Positions 21,417 to 34,473 of a stretch of 64,000 nucleotides of DNA are shown piece after piece. The translations under genes were made by a program, and so were the position numbers. The notes below the pieces were generated by a model that was not told the origin of the DNA, did not search any database, and saw only the letters and a program-made list of their open reading frames with translations. Within the stretch, counting starts at the first letter, position 1; every line of letters begins with the position of its first letter. Origin of the DNA: Liolophura sinensis. Its lineage: Eukaryota > Mollusca > Polyplacophora > Chitonida > Chitonidae. Where the stretch lies: assembly GCF_032854445.1 (NCBI RefSeq), contig NC_088304.1:21213704-21277703 (forward strand), given 5' to 3'.

Positions 21417-21740
21417 ATGGATTCCAAACACTTTCAGTTGTTTGCAGATTTGCAGAAAGCAGAGCTGACCTTTCAAAAGGCATGCGAGCAAATTGTCTTT
21501 TTCAACAAGCACCTCGACGATCTCCAAATCCGATACGACCGTGCCAACAAAAAAGGAAACAAATCATTCCGCTACAGCCTTCGTCTGAAGATAGCCGCCG
21601 GAGAAGGACTCAGAAATGCTTACTACGAATACGCCTGCAATAAAGCTGATGTCATCACCGCACTTCGATGCAAACTAATTGGACAAGATGCTCACTACGA
21701 AATAGACTCCGACATGGACAGTGAAGAGGACAACATGTAA
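21417..21740 (+). CDS. Copy 16: unrecognised 107-aa array protein, K46 class
   Basis: Variant K46; the same protein is encoded by copies 21, 23 and 26. The TATA box is TATAAAC (21326-21332) and the upstream TGACG site is changed to GGACG, so this copy has the weakest-looking promoter of the array. Stem-loop 21777-21792. Long spacer. Confidence 0.85.
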   Translation: MDSKHFQLFADLQKAELTFQKACEQIVFFNKHLDDLQIRYDRANKKGNKSFRYSLRLKIAAGEGLRNAYYEYACNKADVITALRCKLIGQDAHYEIDSDMDSEEDNM

Positions 21741-22838
21741 AGTTCATCTGGCACCTCGCCTACATTCCACCAAAACGGCTCTTTTCAGAGCCACACAAGT
21801 CTTTCCGAAAAGGAACTTTGTAATCTGAAAGCATAGACAGAACACAAACGAACATGTATTTATCAAAGCACAACAATAAAGTCGCACACGCCAATAAAAA
21901 TCAAAGAAACAAAACAGAAAAGATAAATACTTTATTACAGCAGAGTAGTCGAAGTGTATGGAAAGCCGCTATGAGAACTTATCTCGTTTAGTGCATTTTA
22001 AACACAGCAGAGTTGTGGTTTATAAGAAAAAAACTGTGGCCTATTAAAACTGTGCAAAGCCAAAGTACACAAACTAAAAGACGACTCAACAGCATATCCC
22101 TGCGTGTTTAGAAGTATCCATTGCGTGTATTGATTTGACAAGTACACAGACTTTTGCAGGAAATATAACTCATGTCAATGTGGATGAAATTTTCAATATT
22201 TGGTTTTGTGAGACTACTTATGAAATATGCAGCGTTGAAAAAGCGTTATAGGCCTTAATCTAGGTGCCAATTTAAAAGATCTGCAAAGAAATTTTGCCTT
22301 ATTTCTCCAAGAAATTTGCCTGCCTATAAAGACATTTTTCGTGCCAATTAGATTGCACCGTTGTTTCTATCTGTTATCTGTAGCTGTTGCATCCATACAG
22401 CTGACACACCGGTTATCATTTGAAGGCACAGTTTTGGTTTGACCTGAGCAAATTGAAAATTGTAACATTTTCGTCAAATCATTAGTTTTTCATTGAGAGT
22501 TCATCGTATAGAAATGTAGTACAAAGAGGCCAATTTATTTTCATAATTAGGTGAAGTGTGTCCGGGTGCGCGAGAGACGGCATGGCGCTGGGGGATTAAA
22601 GGAAAATGGCGGCTAACCATTGTTTCCGCTGATCACCTTTTGTCATCAGTAAGTTTCCAACTGACTCTTTAAGAAGTTCTGTCAGGACTAACTCAGTGAC
22701 GACGTAGCGAAGAGTTAAACATCTTGCAAAGTGTCACTCAAACCTCATATAAATTGTTTGCTGGCTCTCAAGCTTGCATTACGCTTTCTTATGCCAAGCA
22801 GCAAACCTCGATACAATTGCCGTCTTACACTTCTTGCC

Positions 22839-23150
22839 ATGGATTCCAAACACTTCCAGTTGTTTGCAGATTTGCAGAAAGCAGAGCTGACCTTTCAAAA
22901 GGCATGCGAGCAAATTGTGTTTTTCAACAAGCACCTCGACAATCTCCAAATCCGATACGACCGTGCCAACAAAGAAGGAAACAAATCATTCCGCTACAGC
23001 CTTCGTCTGAAGATAGCCGCCGGAGAAGGACTCAGAAATGCTTACTACGAATACGCCTGCAATAAAGCTGATGTCATCACCGCACTTCGATGCAAACTAA
23101 TTGGACAAGATGCTCACTACGAAATAGACTCCGACATGTACAGTGAATAG
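22839..23150 (+). CDS. Copy 17: 103-aa array protein, MYSE tail
   Basis: Variants N35 and Y101 with TAG after E103, so the tail reads DSDMYSE. Shared with copies 19, 27 and 29. TATA box 22748-22754, stem-loop 23199-23214, CACAATTC flank. Short spacer. Confidence 0.85.
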   Translation: MDSKHFQLFADLQKAELTFQKACEQIVFFNKHLDNLQIRYDRANKEGNKSFRYSLRLKIAAGEGLRNAYYEYACNKADVITALRCKLIGQDAHYEIDSDMYSE

Positions 23151-24249
23151 GACAACATGTAAAGTTCATCTGGCACCTCGCCTACATTCCACCAAAACGG
23201 CTCTTTTCAGAGCCACACAATTCTTTCCGAAAAGGAACTTTGTAATCTGAAAGCATAGACAGAACACAAACGAACATGTATTTATCAAAGCACAACAATA
23301 AAGTCGCACACGCCAATAAAAATCAAAGAAACAAAACAGAAAAGATAAATACTTTATTACAGCAGAGTAGTCGAACTGTATGGAAAGCCGCTATGAGAAC
23401 TTATCTCGTTTAGTGCATTTTAAACACAGCAGAGTTGTGGTTTATAAAAAAAAAACTGTGGCCTATTAAAACTGTGCAAAGCCAAAGTACACAAACTAAA
23501 AGACGACTCAACAGCATATCCCTGCGTGTTTAAAAGTATCCATTGCGTGTATTGCTTTGACAAGTACGCAGACTTTTGCAGGAAATATAACTCATGTCAA
23601 TGTGGGTGAAATTTTCAATATTTGGTTTTGTGAGACTACTTATAAAATATGCAGCGTTGAAAAAGCGTTATAGGCATTAATCTAGGTGCCAATTTAAAAG
23701 ATCTGCAAAGAAATTTTCCCTTATTTTTCCAAGCCTATAAAGACATTTTTCGTGCCAATTAGATTGCACCGTTGTTTCTATCTGTTATCTGTAGCTGTTG
23801 CATCCATACAGCTGACACACCGGTTATCATTTGAAGGCACAGTTTTGGTTTGACCTGAGCAAATTGAAAATTGTAACATTTTCGTCAAATCATTGGTTTT
23901 TCATTGAGAGTTCATCGTATAGAAATGTAGTACAAAGAGGCCAATTTATTTTCATAATTAGGTGAAGTGTGTCCGGGTGCGCGAGAGACGGCATGGCGCT
24001 GGGGGATTAAAGGAAAATGGCGGCTAACCATTGTTTCCGCTGATCACCTTTTGTCATCAGTAAGTTTCCAACTGACTCTTTAAGAAGTTCTGTCAGGACT
24101 AACTCAGTGACGACGTGACGAGGAGTTAAACATCTTGCAAAGTGTCACTCAAACCTCATATAAATAATTTGCTGGCTCTCAAGCTTGCATTACGCTTTCT
24201 TATGTCAAGCAGCAAACCTCGATACAATTGCCGTCTTACACTTCTTGCC

Positions 24250-24561
24250 ATGGATTCCAAATACTTTCAGTTGTTTGCAGATTTGCAGAAAGCAGAGCTG
24301 ACCTTTCAAAAGGCATGCGAGCAAATTGTCTTTTTCAACAAGCACCTCGACGATCTACAAATCCGATACGACCGTGCCAATAAAGAAGGAAACAAATCAT
24401 TCCGCTACAGCCTTCGTCTGAAGATAGCCGCCGGAGAAGGACTCAGAAATGCTTACTACGAATACGCCTGCAATAAAGCTGATGTCATCACCGCACTTCG
24501 ATGCAAACTAATTGGACAAGATGCTCACTACGAAATAGACTCCGACATGGACAGTGAATAG
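24250..24561 (+). CDS. Copy 18: 103-aa array protein, Y5
   Basis: Variant Y5 with the early TAG; same protein as copy 20. TATA box 24159-24165 followed by AATT instead of TGTT. Stem-loop 24610-24625. Short spacer, with ATGCAACG for ATGCAGCG and ACACCGATT for ACACCGGTT, shared with spacer 20. Confidence 0.85.
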   Translation: MDSKYFQLFADLQKAELTFQKACEQIVFFNKHLDDLQIRYDRANKEGNKSFRYSLRLKIAAGEGLRNAYYEYACNKADVITALRCKLIGQDAHYEIDSDMDSE

Positions 24562-25659
24562 GACAACATGTAAAGTTCATCTGGCACCTCGCCTACATTC
24601 CACCAAAACGGCTCTTTTCAGAGCCACACAATTCTTTCCGAAAAGGAACTTTGTAATCTGAAAGCATAGACAGAACACAAACGAACATGTATTTATCAAA
24701 GCACAACAATAAAGTCGCACACGCCAATAAAAATCAAAGAAACAAAACAGAAAAGATAAATACTTTATTACAGCAGAGTAGTCGAACTGTATGAAAAGCC
24801 GCTATGAGAACTTATCTCGTTTAGTGCATTTTAAACACAGCAGAGTTGTGGTTTATAAAAAAAAACTGTGGCCTATTAAAACTGTGCAAAGCCAAAGTAC
24901 ACAAACTAAAAGACGACTCAACAGCATATCCCTGCGTGTTTAAAAGTATCCATTGCGTGTATTGCTTTGACAATTACGCAGACTTTTGCAGGAAATATAA
25001 CTCATGTCAATGTGGGTGAAATTTTCAATATTTGGTTTTGTGAGACTACTTATAAAATATGCAACGTTGAAAAAGCGTTATAGGCATTAATCTAGGTGCC
25101 AATTTAAAAGATCTGCAAAGAAATTTTCCCTTATTTTTCCAAGCCTATAAAGACATTTTTCGTGCCAATTAGATTGCACCGTTGTTTCTATCTGTTATCT
25201 GTAGCTGTTGCATCCATACAGCTGACACACCGATTATCATTTGAAGGCACAGTTTTGGTTTGACCTGAGCAAATTGAAAATTGTAACATTTTCGTCAAAT
25301 CATTGGTTTTTCATTGAGAGTTCATCGTATAGAAATGTAGTACAAAGAGGCCAATTTATTTTCATAATTAGGTGAAGTGTGTCCGGGTGCGCGAGAGACG
25401 GCATGGCGCTGGGGGATTAAAGGAAAATGGCGGCTAACTATTGTTTCCGCTGATCACCTTTTGTCATCAGTAAGTTTCCAACTGACTCTTTAAGAAGTTC
25501 TGTCAGGACTAACTCAGTGACGACGTGACGAGGAGTTAAACATCTTGCAAAGTGTCACTCAAACCTCATATAAATTGTTTGCTGGCTCTCAAGCTTGCAT
25601 TACGCTTTCTTATGTCAAGCAGCAAACCTCGATACAATTGCCGTCTTACACTTCTTGCC

Positions 25660-25971
25660 ATGGATTCCAAACACTTTCAGTTGTTTGCAGATTTGCAGAA
25701 AGCAGAGCTGACCTTTCAAAAGGCATGCGAGCAAATTGTGTTTTTCAACAAGCACCTCGACAATCTCCAAATCCGATACGACCGTGCCAACAAAGAAGGA
25801 AACAAATCATTCCGCTACAGCCTTCGTCTGAAGATAGCCGCCGGAGAAGGACTCAGAAATGCTTACTACGAATACGCCTGCAATAAAGCTGATGTCATCA
25901 CCGCACTTCGATGCAAACTAATTGGACAAGATGCTCACTACGAAATAGACTCCGACATGTACAGTGAATAG
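25660..25971 (+). CDS. Copy 19: 103-aa array protein, MYSE tail
   Basis: N35, Y101 and early TAG, as copy 17 at an offset of 2821 bp, but with the F6 codon TTT and a GACGAGG promoter, so promoter and CDS come from different lineages. TATA box 25569-25575, stem-loop 26020-26035. Short spacer. Confidence 0.85.
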   Translation: MDSKHFQLFADLQKAELTFQKACEQIVFFNKHLDNLQIRYDRANKEGNKSFRYSLRLKIAAGEGLRNAYYEYACNKADVITALRCKLIGQDAHYEIDSDMYSE

Positions 25972-27070
25972 GACAACATGTAAAGTTCATCTGGCACCTC
26001 GCCTACATTCCACCAAAACGGCTCTTTTCAGAGCCACACAATTCTTTCCGAAAAGGAACTTTGTAATCTGAAAGCATAGACAGAACACAAACGAACATGT
26101 ATTTATCAAAGCACAACAATAAAGTCGCACACGCCAATAAAAATCAAAGAAACAAAACAGAAAAGATAAATACTTTATTACAGCAGAGTAGTCGAACTGT
26201 ATGGAAAGCCGCTATGAGAACTTATCTCGTTTAGTGCATTTTAAACACAGCAGAGTTGTGGTTTATAAGAAAAAAACTGTGGCCTATTAAAACTGTGCAA
26301 AGCCAAAGTACACAAACTAAAAGACGACTCAACAGCATATCCCTGCGTGTTTAAAAGTATCCATTGCGTGTATTGCTTTGACAAGTACGCAGACTTTTGC
26401 AGGAAATATAACTCATGTCAATGTGGGTGAAATTTTCAATATTTGGTTTTGTGAGACTACTTATAAAATATGCAGCGTTGAAAAAGCGTTATAGGCATTA
26501 ATCTAGGTGCCAATTTAAAAGATCTGCAAAGAAATTTTCCCTTATTTTTCCAAGCCTATAAAGACATTTTTCGTGCCAATTAGATTGCACCGTTGTTTCT
26601 ATCTGTTATCTGTAGCTGTTGCATCCATACAGCTGACACACCGGTTATCATTTGAAGGCACAGTTTTGGTTTGACCTGAGCAAATTGAAAATTGTAACAT
26701 TTTCGTCAAATCATTAGTTTTTCATTGAGAGTTCATCGTATAGAAATGTAGTACAAATAGGCCAATTTATTTTCATAATTAGGTGAAGTGTGTCCGGGTG
26801 CGCGAGAGACGGCATGGCGCTGGGGGATTAAAGGAAAATGGCGGCTAACCATTGTTTCCGCTGATCACCTTTTGTCATCAGTAAGTTTCCAACTGACTCT
26901 TTAAGAAGTTCTGTCAGGACTAACTCAGTGACGACGTAGCGAAGAGTTAAACATCTTGCAAAGTGTCACTCAAACCTCATATAAATTGTTTGCTGGCTCT
27001 CAAGCTTGCATTACGCTTTCTTATGTCAAGCAGCAAACCTCGATACAATTGCCGTCTTACACTTCTTGCC

Positions 27071-27382
27071 ATGGATTCCAAATACTTTCAGTTGTTTGCA
27101 GATTTGCAGAAAGCAGAGCTGACCTTTCAAAAGGCATGCGAGCAAATTGTCTTTTTCAACAAGCACCTCGACGATCTACAAATCCGATACGACCGTGCCA
27201 ATAAAGAAGGAAACAAATCATTCCGCTACAGCCTTCGTCTGAAGATAGCCGCCGGAGAAGGACTCAGAAATGCTTACTACGAATACGCCTGCAATAAAGC
27301 TGATGTCATCACCGCACTTCGATGCAAACTAATTGGACAAGATGCTCACTACGAAATAGACTCCGACATGGACAGTGAATAG
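27071..27382 (+). CDS. Copy 20: 103-aa array protein, Y5
   Basis: Y5 with early TAG, twin of copy 18 (offset 2821 bp) but with an AGCGAAG promoter. TATA box 26980-26986, stem-loop 27431-27446. Short spacer; the A tract after TTTAT is lengthened, making a 1413-bp unit. Confidence 0.85.
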   Translation: MDSKYFQLFADLQKAELTFQKACEQIVFFNKHLDDLQIRYDRANKEGNKSFRYSLRLKIAAGEGLRNAYYEYACNKADVITALRCKLIGQDAHYEIDSDMDSE

Positions 27383-28483
27383 GACAACATGTAAAGTTCA
27401 TCTGGCACCTCGCCTACATTCCACCAAAACGGCTCTTTTCAGAGCCACACAATTCTTTCCGAAAAGGAACTTTGTAATCTGAAAGCATAGACAGAACACA
27501 AACGAACATGTATTTATCAAAGCACAACAATAAAGTCGCACACGCCAATAAAAATCAAAGAAACAAAACAGAAAAGATAAATACTTTATTACAGCAGAGT
27601 AGTCGAACTGTATGAAAAGCCGCTATGAGAACTTATCTCGTTTAGTGCATTTTAAACACAGCAGAGTTGTGGTTTATAAAAAAAAAAAACTGTGGCCTAT
27701 TAAAACTGTGCAAAGCCAAAGTACACAAACTAAAAGACGACTCAACAGCATATCCCTGCGTGTTTAAAAGTATCCATTGCGTGTATTGCTTTGACAATTA
27801 CGCAGACTTTTGCAGGAAATATAACTCATGTCAATGTGGGTGAAATTTTCAATATTTGGTTTTGTGAGACTACTTATAAAATATGCAACGTTGAAAAAGC
27901 GTTATAGGCATTAATCTAGGTGCCAATTTAAAAGATCTGCAAAGAAATTTTCCCTTATTTTTCCAAGCCTATAAAGACATTTTTCGTGCCAATTAGATTG
28001 CACCGTTGTTTCTATCTGTTATCTGTAGCTGTTGCATCCATACAGCTGACACACCGATTATCATTTGAAGGCACAGTTTTGGTTTGACCTGAGCAAATTG
28101 AAAATTGTAACATTTTCGTCAAATCATTGGTTTTTCATTGAGAGTTCATCGTATAGAAATGTAGTACAAAGAGGCCAATTTATTTTCATAATTAGGTGAA
28201 GTGTGTCCGGGTGCGCGAGAGACGGCATGGCGCTGGGAGATTAAAGGAAAATGGCGGCTAACTATTGTTTCCGCTGATCACCTTTTGTCATCAGTAAGTT
28301 TCCAACTGACTCTTTAAGAAGTTCTGTCAGGACTAACTCAGTGACGACGTGACGAGGAGTTAAACATCTTGCAAAGTGTCACTCAAACCTCATATAAATT
28401 GTTTGCTGGCTCTCAAGCTTGCATTACGCTTTCTTATGTCAAGCAGCAAACCTCGATACAATTGCCGTCTTACACTTCTTGCC

Positions 28484-28807
28484 ATGGATTCCAAACACTT
28501 TCAGTTGTTTGCAGATTTGCAGAAAGCAGAGCTGACCTTTCAAAAGGCATGCGAGCAAATTGTCTTTTTCAACAAGCACCTCGACGATCTCCAAATCCGA
28601 TACGACCGTGCCAACAAAAAAGGAAACAAATCATTCCGCTACAGCCTTCGTCTGAAGATAGCCGCCGGAGAAGGACTCAGAAATGCTTACTACGAATACG
28701 CCTGCAATAAAGCTGATGTCATCACCGCACTTCGATGCAAACTAATTGGACAAGATGCTCACTACGAAATAGACTCCGACATGGACAGTGAAGAGGACAA
28801 CATGTAA
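28484..28807 (+). CDS. Copy 21: unrecognised 107-aa array protein, K46 class
   Basis: Variant K46. TATA box 28393-28399, stem-loop 28844-28859. Long spacer. With copy 22 it forms a dimer repeated as copies 23-24, 2833 bp further on. Confidence 0.85.
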   Translation: MDSKHFQLFADLQKAELTFQKACEQIVFFNKHLDDLQIRYDRANKKGNKSFRYSLRLKIAAGEGLRNAYYEYACNKADVITALRCKLIGQDAHYEIDSDMDSEEDNM

Positions 28808-29905
28808 AGTTCATCTGGCACCTCGCCTACATTCCACCAAAACGGCTCTTTTCAGAGCCACACAAGTCTTTCCGAAAAGGAACTTTGTAATCTGAAAGCA
28901 TAGACAGAACACAAACGAACATGTATTTATCAAAGCACAACAATAAAGTCGCACACGCCAATAAAAATCAAAGAAACAAAACAGAAAAGATAAATACTTT
29001 ATTACAGCAGAGTAGTCGAAGTGTATGGAAAGCCGCTATGAGAACTTATCTCGTTTAGTGCATTTTAAACACAGCAGAGTTGTGGTTTATAAGAAAAAAA
29101 CTGTGGCCTATTGAAACTGTGCAAAGCCAAAGTACACAAACTAAAAGACGACTCAACAGCATATCCCTGCGTGTTTAGAAGTATCCATTGCGTGTATTGA
29201 TTTGACAAGTACACAGACTTTTGCAGGAAATATAACTCATGTCAATGTGGATGAAATTTTCAATATTTGGTTTTGTGAGACTACTTATGAAATATGCAGC
29301 GTTGAAAAAGCGTTATAGGCCTTAATCTAGGTGCCAATTTAAAAGATCTGCAAAGAAATTTTGTCTTATTTCTCCAAGAAATTTGCCTGCCTATAAAGAC
29401 ATTTTTCGTGCCAATTAGATTGCACCGTTGTTTCTATCTGTTATCTGTAGCTGTTGCATCCATACAGCTGACACACCGGTTATCATTTGAAGGCACAGTT
29501 TTGGTTTGACCTGAGCAAATTGAAAATTGTAACATTTTCGTCAAATCATTAGTTTTTCATTGAGAGTTCATCGTATAGAAATGTAGTACAAATAGGCCAA
29601 TTTATTTTCATAATTAGGTGAAGTGTGTCCGGGTGCGCGAGAGACGGCATGGCGCTGGGGGATTAAAGGAAAATGGCGGCTAACCATTGTTTCCGCTGAT
29701 CACCTTTTGTCATCAGTAAGTTTCCAACTGACTCTTTAAGAAGTTCTGTCAGGACTAACTCAGTGACGACGTAGCGAAGAGTTAAACATCTTGCAAAGTG
29801 TCACTCAAACCTCATATAAATTGTTTGCTGGCTCTCAAGCTTGCATTACGCTTTCTTATGTCAAGCAGCAAACCTCGATACAATTGCCGTCTTACACTTC
29901 TTGCC

Positions 29906-30229
29906 ATGGATTCCAAACACTTCCAGTTGTTTGCAGATTTGCGGAAACCAGAGCTGACCTTTCAAAAGGCATGCGAGCAAATTGTGTTTTTCAACAAGCA
30001 CCTCGACGATCTCCAAATCCGATACGACCGTGCCAATAAAGAAGGAAACAAATCATTCCGCTACAGCCTTCGTCTGAAGATAGCCGCCGGAGAAGGACTC
30101 AGAAATGCTTACTACGAATACGCCTGCAATAAAGCTGATGTCATCACCGCACTTCGACGCAAACTAATTGGACAAGATGCTCACTACGAAATAGACTCCG
30201 ACATGGACAGTGAAGAGGACAACATGTAA
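29906..30229 (+). CDS. Copy 22: unrecognised 107-aa array protein, P15
   Basis: Variants R13, P15 and R85. The proline replaces Ala in the first predicted helix and is shared only with copy 24. TATA box 29815-29821, stem-loop 30266-30281 with an ACAGAAG 3' flank seen nowhere else, and the GAAAAAAAA purine block. Short spacer. Confidence 0.85.
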   Translation: MDSKHFQLFADLRKPELTFQKACEQIVFFNKHLDDLQIRYDRANKEGNKSFRYSLRLKIAAGEGLRNAYYEYACNKADVITALRRKLIGQDAHYEIDSDMDSEEDNM

Positions 30230-31316
30230 AGTTCATCTGGCACCTCGCCTACATTCCACCAAAACGGCTCTTTTCAGAGCCACAGAAGTCTTTCCGAAAA
30301 AAAACTTTGTAATCTGAAAGCATAGACAGAACACAAACGAACATGTATTTATCAAAGCACAACAATAAAGTCGCACACGCCAATAAAAATCAAAGAAACA
30401 AAACAGAAAAGATAAATACTTTATTACAGCAGAGTAGTCGAAGTGTATGGAAAGCCGCTATGAGAACTTATCTCGTTTAGTGCATTTTAAACACAGCAGA
30501 GTTGTGGTTTATAAGAAAAAAATTGTGGCCTATTAAAACTGTGCAAAGCCAAAGTACACAAACTAAAAGACGACTCAACAGCATATCCCTGCGTGTTTAG
30601 AAGTATCAATTGCGTGTATTGCTTTGACAAGTACACAGACTTTTGCAGGAAATATAACTCATGTCAATGTGGGTGAAATTTTCAATATTTGGTTTTGTGA
30701 GACTACTTATAAAATATGCAGCGTTGAAAAAGCGTTATAGGCATTAATCTAGGTGCCAATTTAAAAGATCTGGAAAGAAAGTTTCCCTTATTTTTCCAAG
30801 CCTATAAAGACATTTTTCGTGCCAATTAGATTGCACCGTTGTTTCTATCTGTTATCTGTAGCTGTTGCATCCATACAGCTGACACACCGGTTATCATTTG
30901 AAGGCACAGTTTTGGTTTGACCTGAGCAAATTGAAAATTGTAACATTTTCGTCAAATCATTGGTTTTTCATTGAGAGTTCATCGTATAGAAATGTAGTAC
31001 AAAGAGGCCAATTTATTTTCATAATTAGGTGAAGTGTGTCCGGGTGCGCGAGAGACGGCATGGCGCTGGGGGATTAAAGGAAAATGGCGGCTAACTATTG
31101 TTTCCGCTGATCACCTTTTGTCATCAGTAAGTTTCCAACTGACTCTTTAAGAAGTTCTGTCAGGACTAACTCAGTGACGACGTGACGAGGAGTTAAACAT
31201 CTTGCAAAGTGTCACTCAAACCTCATATAAATTGTTTGCTGGCTCTCAAGCTTGCATTACGCTTTCTTATGTCAAGCAGCAAACCTCGATACAATTGCCG
31301 TCTTACACTTCTTGCC

Positions 31317-31640
31317 ATGGATTCCAAACACTTTCAGTTGTTTGCAGATTTGCAGAAAGCAGAGCTGACCTTTCAAAAGGCATGCGAGCAAATTGTGTTT
31401 TTCAACAAGCACCTCGACGATCTCCAAATCCGATACGACCGTGCCAACAAAAAAGGAAACAAATCATTCCGCTACAGCCTTCGTCTGAAGATAGCCGCCG
31501 GAGAAGGACTCAGAAATGCTTACTACGAATACGCCTGCAATAAAGCTGATGTCATCACCGCACTTCGATGCAAACTAATTGGACAAGATGCTCACTACGA
31601 AATAGACTCCGACATGGACAGTGAAGAGGACAACATGTAA
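31317..31640 (+). CDS. Copy 23: unrecognised 107-aa array protein, K46 class
   Basis: Variant K46, protein as copy 21, with a silent change at V27 (GTG for GTC). TATA box 31226-31232, stem-loop 31677-31692. Long spacer. Confidence 0.85.
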   Translation: MDSKHFQLFADLQKAELTFQKACEQIVFFNKHLDDLQIRYDRANKKGNKSFRYSLRLKIAAGEGLRNAYYEYACNKADVITALRCKLIGQDAHYEIDSDMDSEEDNM

Positions 31641-32738
31641 AGTTCATCTGGCACCTCGCCTACATTCCACCAAAACGGCTCTTTTCAGAGCCACACAAGT
31701 CTTTCCGAAAAGGAACTTTGTAATCTGAAAGCATAGACAGAACACAAACGAACATGTATTTATCAAAGCACAACAATAAAGTCGCACACGCCAATAAAAA
31801 TCAAAGAAACAAAACAGAAAAGATAAATACTTTATTACAGCAGAGTAGTCGAAGTGTATGGAAAGCCGCTATGAGAACTTATCTCGTTTAGTGCATTTTA
31901 AACACAGCAGAGTTGTGGTTTATAAGAAAAAAACTGTGGCCTATTAAAACTGTGCAAAGCCAAAGTACACAAACTAAAAGACGACTCAACAGCATATCCC
32001 TGCGTGTTTAGAAGTATCCATTGCGTGTATTGATTTGACAAGTACACAGACTTTTGCAGGAAATATAACTCATGTCAATGTGGATGAAATTTTCAATATT
32101 TGGTTTTGTGAGACTACTTATGAAATATGCAGCGTTGAAAAAGCGTTATAGGCCTTAATCTAGGTGCCAATTTAAAAGATCTGCAAAGAAATTTTGTCTT
32201 ATTTCTCCAAGAAATTTGCCTGCCTATAAAGACATTTTTCGTGCCAATTAGATTGCACCGTTGTTTCTATCTGTTATCTGTAGCTGTTGCATCCATACAG
32301 CTGACACACCGGTTATCATTTGAAGGCACAGTTTTGGTTTGACCTGAGCAAATTGAAAATTGTAACATTTTCGTCAAATCATTAGTTTTTCATTGAGAGT
32401 TCATCGTATAGAAATGTAGTACAAATAGGCCAATTTATTTTCATAATTAGGTGAAGTGTGTCCGGGTGCGCGAGAGACGGCATGGCGCTGGGGGATTAAA
32501 GGAAAATGGCGGCTAACTATTGTTTCCGCTGATCACCTTTTGTCATCAGTAAGTTTCCAACTGACTCTTTAAGAAGTTCTGTCAGGACTAACTCAGTGAC
32601 GACGTAGCGAAGAGTTAAACATCTTGCAAAGTGTCACTCAAACCTCATATAAATTGTTTGCTGGCTCTCAAGCTTGCATTACGCTTTCTTATGTCAAGCA
32701 GCAAACCTCGATACAATTGCCGTCTTACACTTCTTGCC

Positions 32739-33062
32739 ATGGATTCCAAACACTTCCAGTTGTTTGCAGATTTGCGGAAACCAGAGCTGACCTTTCAAAA
32801 GGCATGCGAGCAAATTGTGTTTTTCAACAAGCACCTCGACGATCTCCAAATCCGATACGACCGTGCCAATAAAGAAGGAAACAAATCATTCCGCTACAGC
32901 CTTCGTCTGAAGATAGCCGCCGGAGAAGGACTCAGAAATGCTTACTACGAATACGCCTGCAATAAAGCTGATGTCATCACCGCACTTCGACGCAAACTAA
33001 TTGGACAAGATGCTCACTACGAAATAGACTCCGACATGGACAGTGAAGAGGACAACATGTAA
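32739..33062 (+). CDS. Copy 24: unrecognised 107-aa array protein, P15
   Basis: Variants R13, P15, R85; twin of copy 22 with the normal ACACAAG flank. TATA box 32648-32654, stem-loop 33099-33114, GAAAAAAAA purine block. Short spacer with AAAGTTTCCC, shared with spacer 22. Confidence 0.85.
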   Translation: MDSKHFQLFADLRKPELTFQKACEQIVFFNKHLDDLQIRYDRANKEGNKSFRYSLRLKIAAGEGLRNAYYEYACNKADVITALRRKLIGQDAHYEIDSDMDSEEDNM

Positions 33063-34149
33063 AGTTCATCTGGCACCTCGCCTACATTCCACCAAAACGG
33101 CTCTTTTCAGAGCCACACAAGTCTTTCCGAAAAAAAACTTTGTAATCTGAAAGCATAGACAGAACACAAACGAACATGTATTTATCAAAGCACAACAATA
33201 AAGTCGCACACGCCAATAAAAATCAAAGAAACAAAACAGAAAAGATAAATACTTTATTACAGCAGAGTAGTCGAAGTGTATGGAAAGCCGCTATGAGAAC
33301 TTATCTCGTTTAGTGCATTTTAAACACAGCAGAGTTGTGGTTTATAAGAAAAAAATTGTGGCCTATTAAAACTGTGCAAAGCCAAAGTACACAAACTAAA
33401 AGACGACTCAACAGCATATCCCTGCGTGTTTAGAAGTATCAATTGCGTGTATTGCTTTGACAAGTACACAGACTTTTGCAGGAAATATAACTCATGTCAA
33501 TGTGGGTGAAATTTTCAATATTTGGTTTTGTGAGACTACTTATAAAATATGCAGCGTTGAAAAAGCGTTATAGGCATTAATCTAGGTGCCAATTTAAAAG
33601 ATCTGGAAAGAAAGTTTCCCTTATTTTTCCAAGCCTATAAAGACATTTTTCGTGCCAATTAGATTGCACCGTTGTTTCTATCTGTTATCTGTAGCTGTTG
33701 CATCCATACAGCTGACACACCGGTTATCATTTGAAGGCACAGTTTTGGTTTGACCTGAGCAAATTGAAAATTGTAACATTTTCGTCAAATCATTGGTTTT
33801 TCATTGAGAGTTCATCGTATAGAAATGTAGTACAAAGAGGCCAATTTATTTTCATAATTAGGTGAAGTGTGTCCGGGTGCGCGAGAGACGGCATGGCGCT
33901 GGGGGATTAAAGGAAAATGGCGGCTAACTATTGTTTCCGCTGATCACCTTTTGTCATCAGTAAGTTTCCAACTGACTCTTTAAGAAGTTCTGTCAGGACT
34001 AACTCAGTGACGACGTGACGAGGAGTTAAACATCTTGCAAAGTGTCACTCAAACCTCATATAAATTGTTTGCTGGCTCTCAAGCTTGCATTACGCTTTCT
34101 TATGTCAAGCAGCAAACCTCGATACAATTGCCGTCTTACACTTCTTGCC

Positions 34150-34473
34150 ATGGATTCCAAACACTTTCAGTTGTTTGCAGATTTGCAGAAAGCAGAGCTG
34201 ACCTTTCAAAAGGCATGCGAGCAAATTGTGTTTTTCAACAAGCACCTCGACGATCTCCAAATCCGATACGACCGTGCCAACAAAGAAGGAAACAAATCAT
34301 TCCGCTACAGCCTTCGTCTGAAGATAGCCGCCGGAGAAGGACTCAGAAATGCTTACTACGAATACGCCTGCAATAAAGCTGATGTCATCACCGCACTTCG
34401 ATGCAAACTAATTGGACAAGATGCTCACTACGAAATAGACTCCGACATGGACAGTGAAGAGGACAACATGTAA
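34150..34473 (+). CDS. Copy 25: unrecognised 107-aa array protein, reference form
   Basis: Carries the commonest residue at most variable sites (H5, Q13, A15, D35, Y40, E46, Y53, V79, T81, C85) and the full EEDNM tail; used as the reference for variants listed in this annotation. TATA box 34059-34065, cap-site-like CATTAC about 30 bp on, stem-loop 34510-34525, intact purine block. By my count the protein has 19 acidic and about 15-16 basic residues and two or three cysteines. Long spacer. Confidence 0.87.
   Translation: MDSKHFQLFADLQKAELTFQKACEQIVFFNKHLDDLQIRYDRANKEGNKSFRYSLRLKIAAGEGLRNAYYEYACNKADVITALRCKLIGQDAHYEIDSDMDSEEDNM

Larger units (their letters stand above)
28260..33900 (+). repeat. 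Dimeric higher-order repeat, copies 21-22 and 23-24
   Basis: A long-spacer K46 unit followed by a short-spacer P15 unit occurs twice, 2833 bp apart (1422 + 1411). Similar dimers: 17-18/19-20 (2821 bp) and 27-28/29-30 (2834 bp). Long and short spacers alternate through much of copies 14-43. Confidence 0.8.
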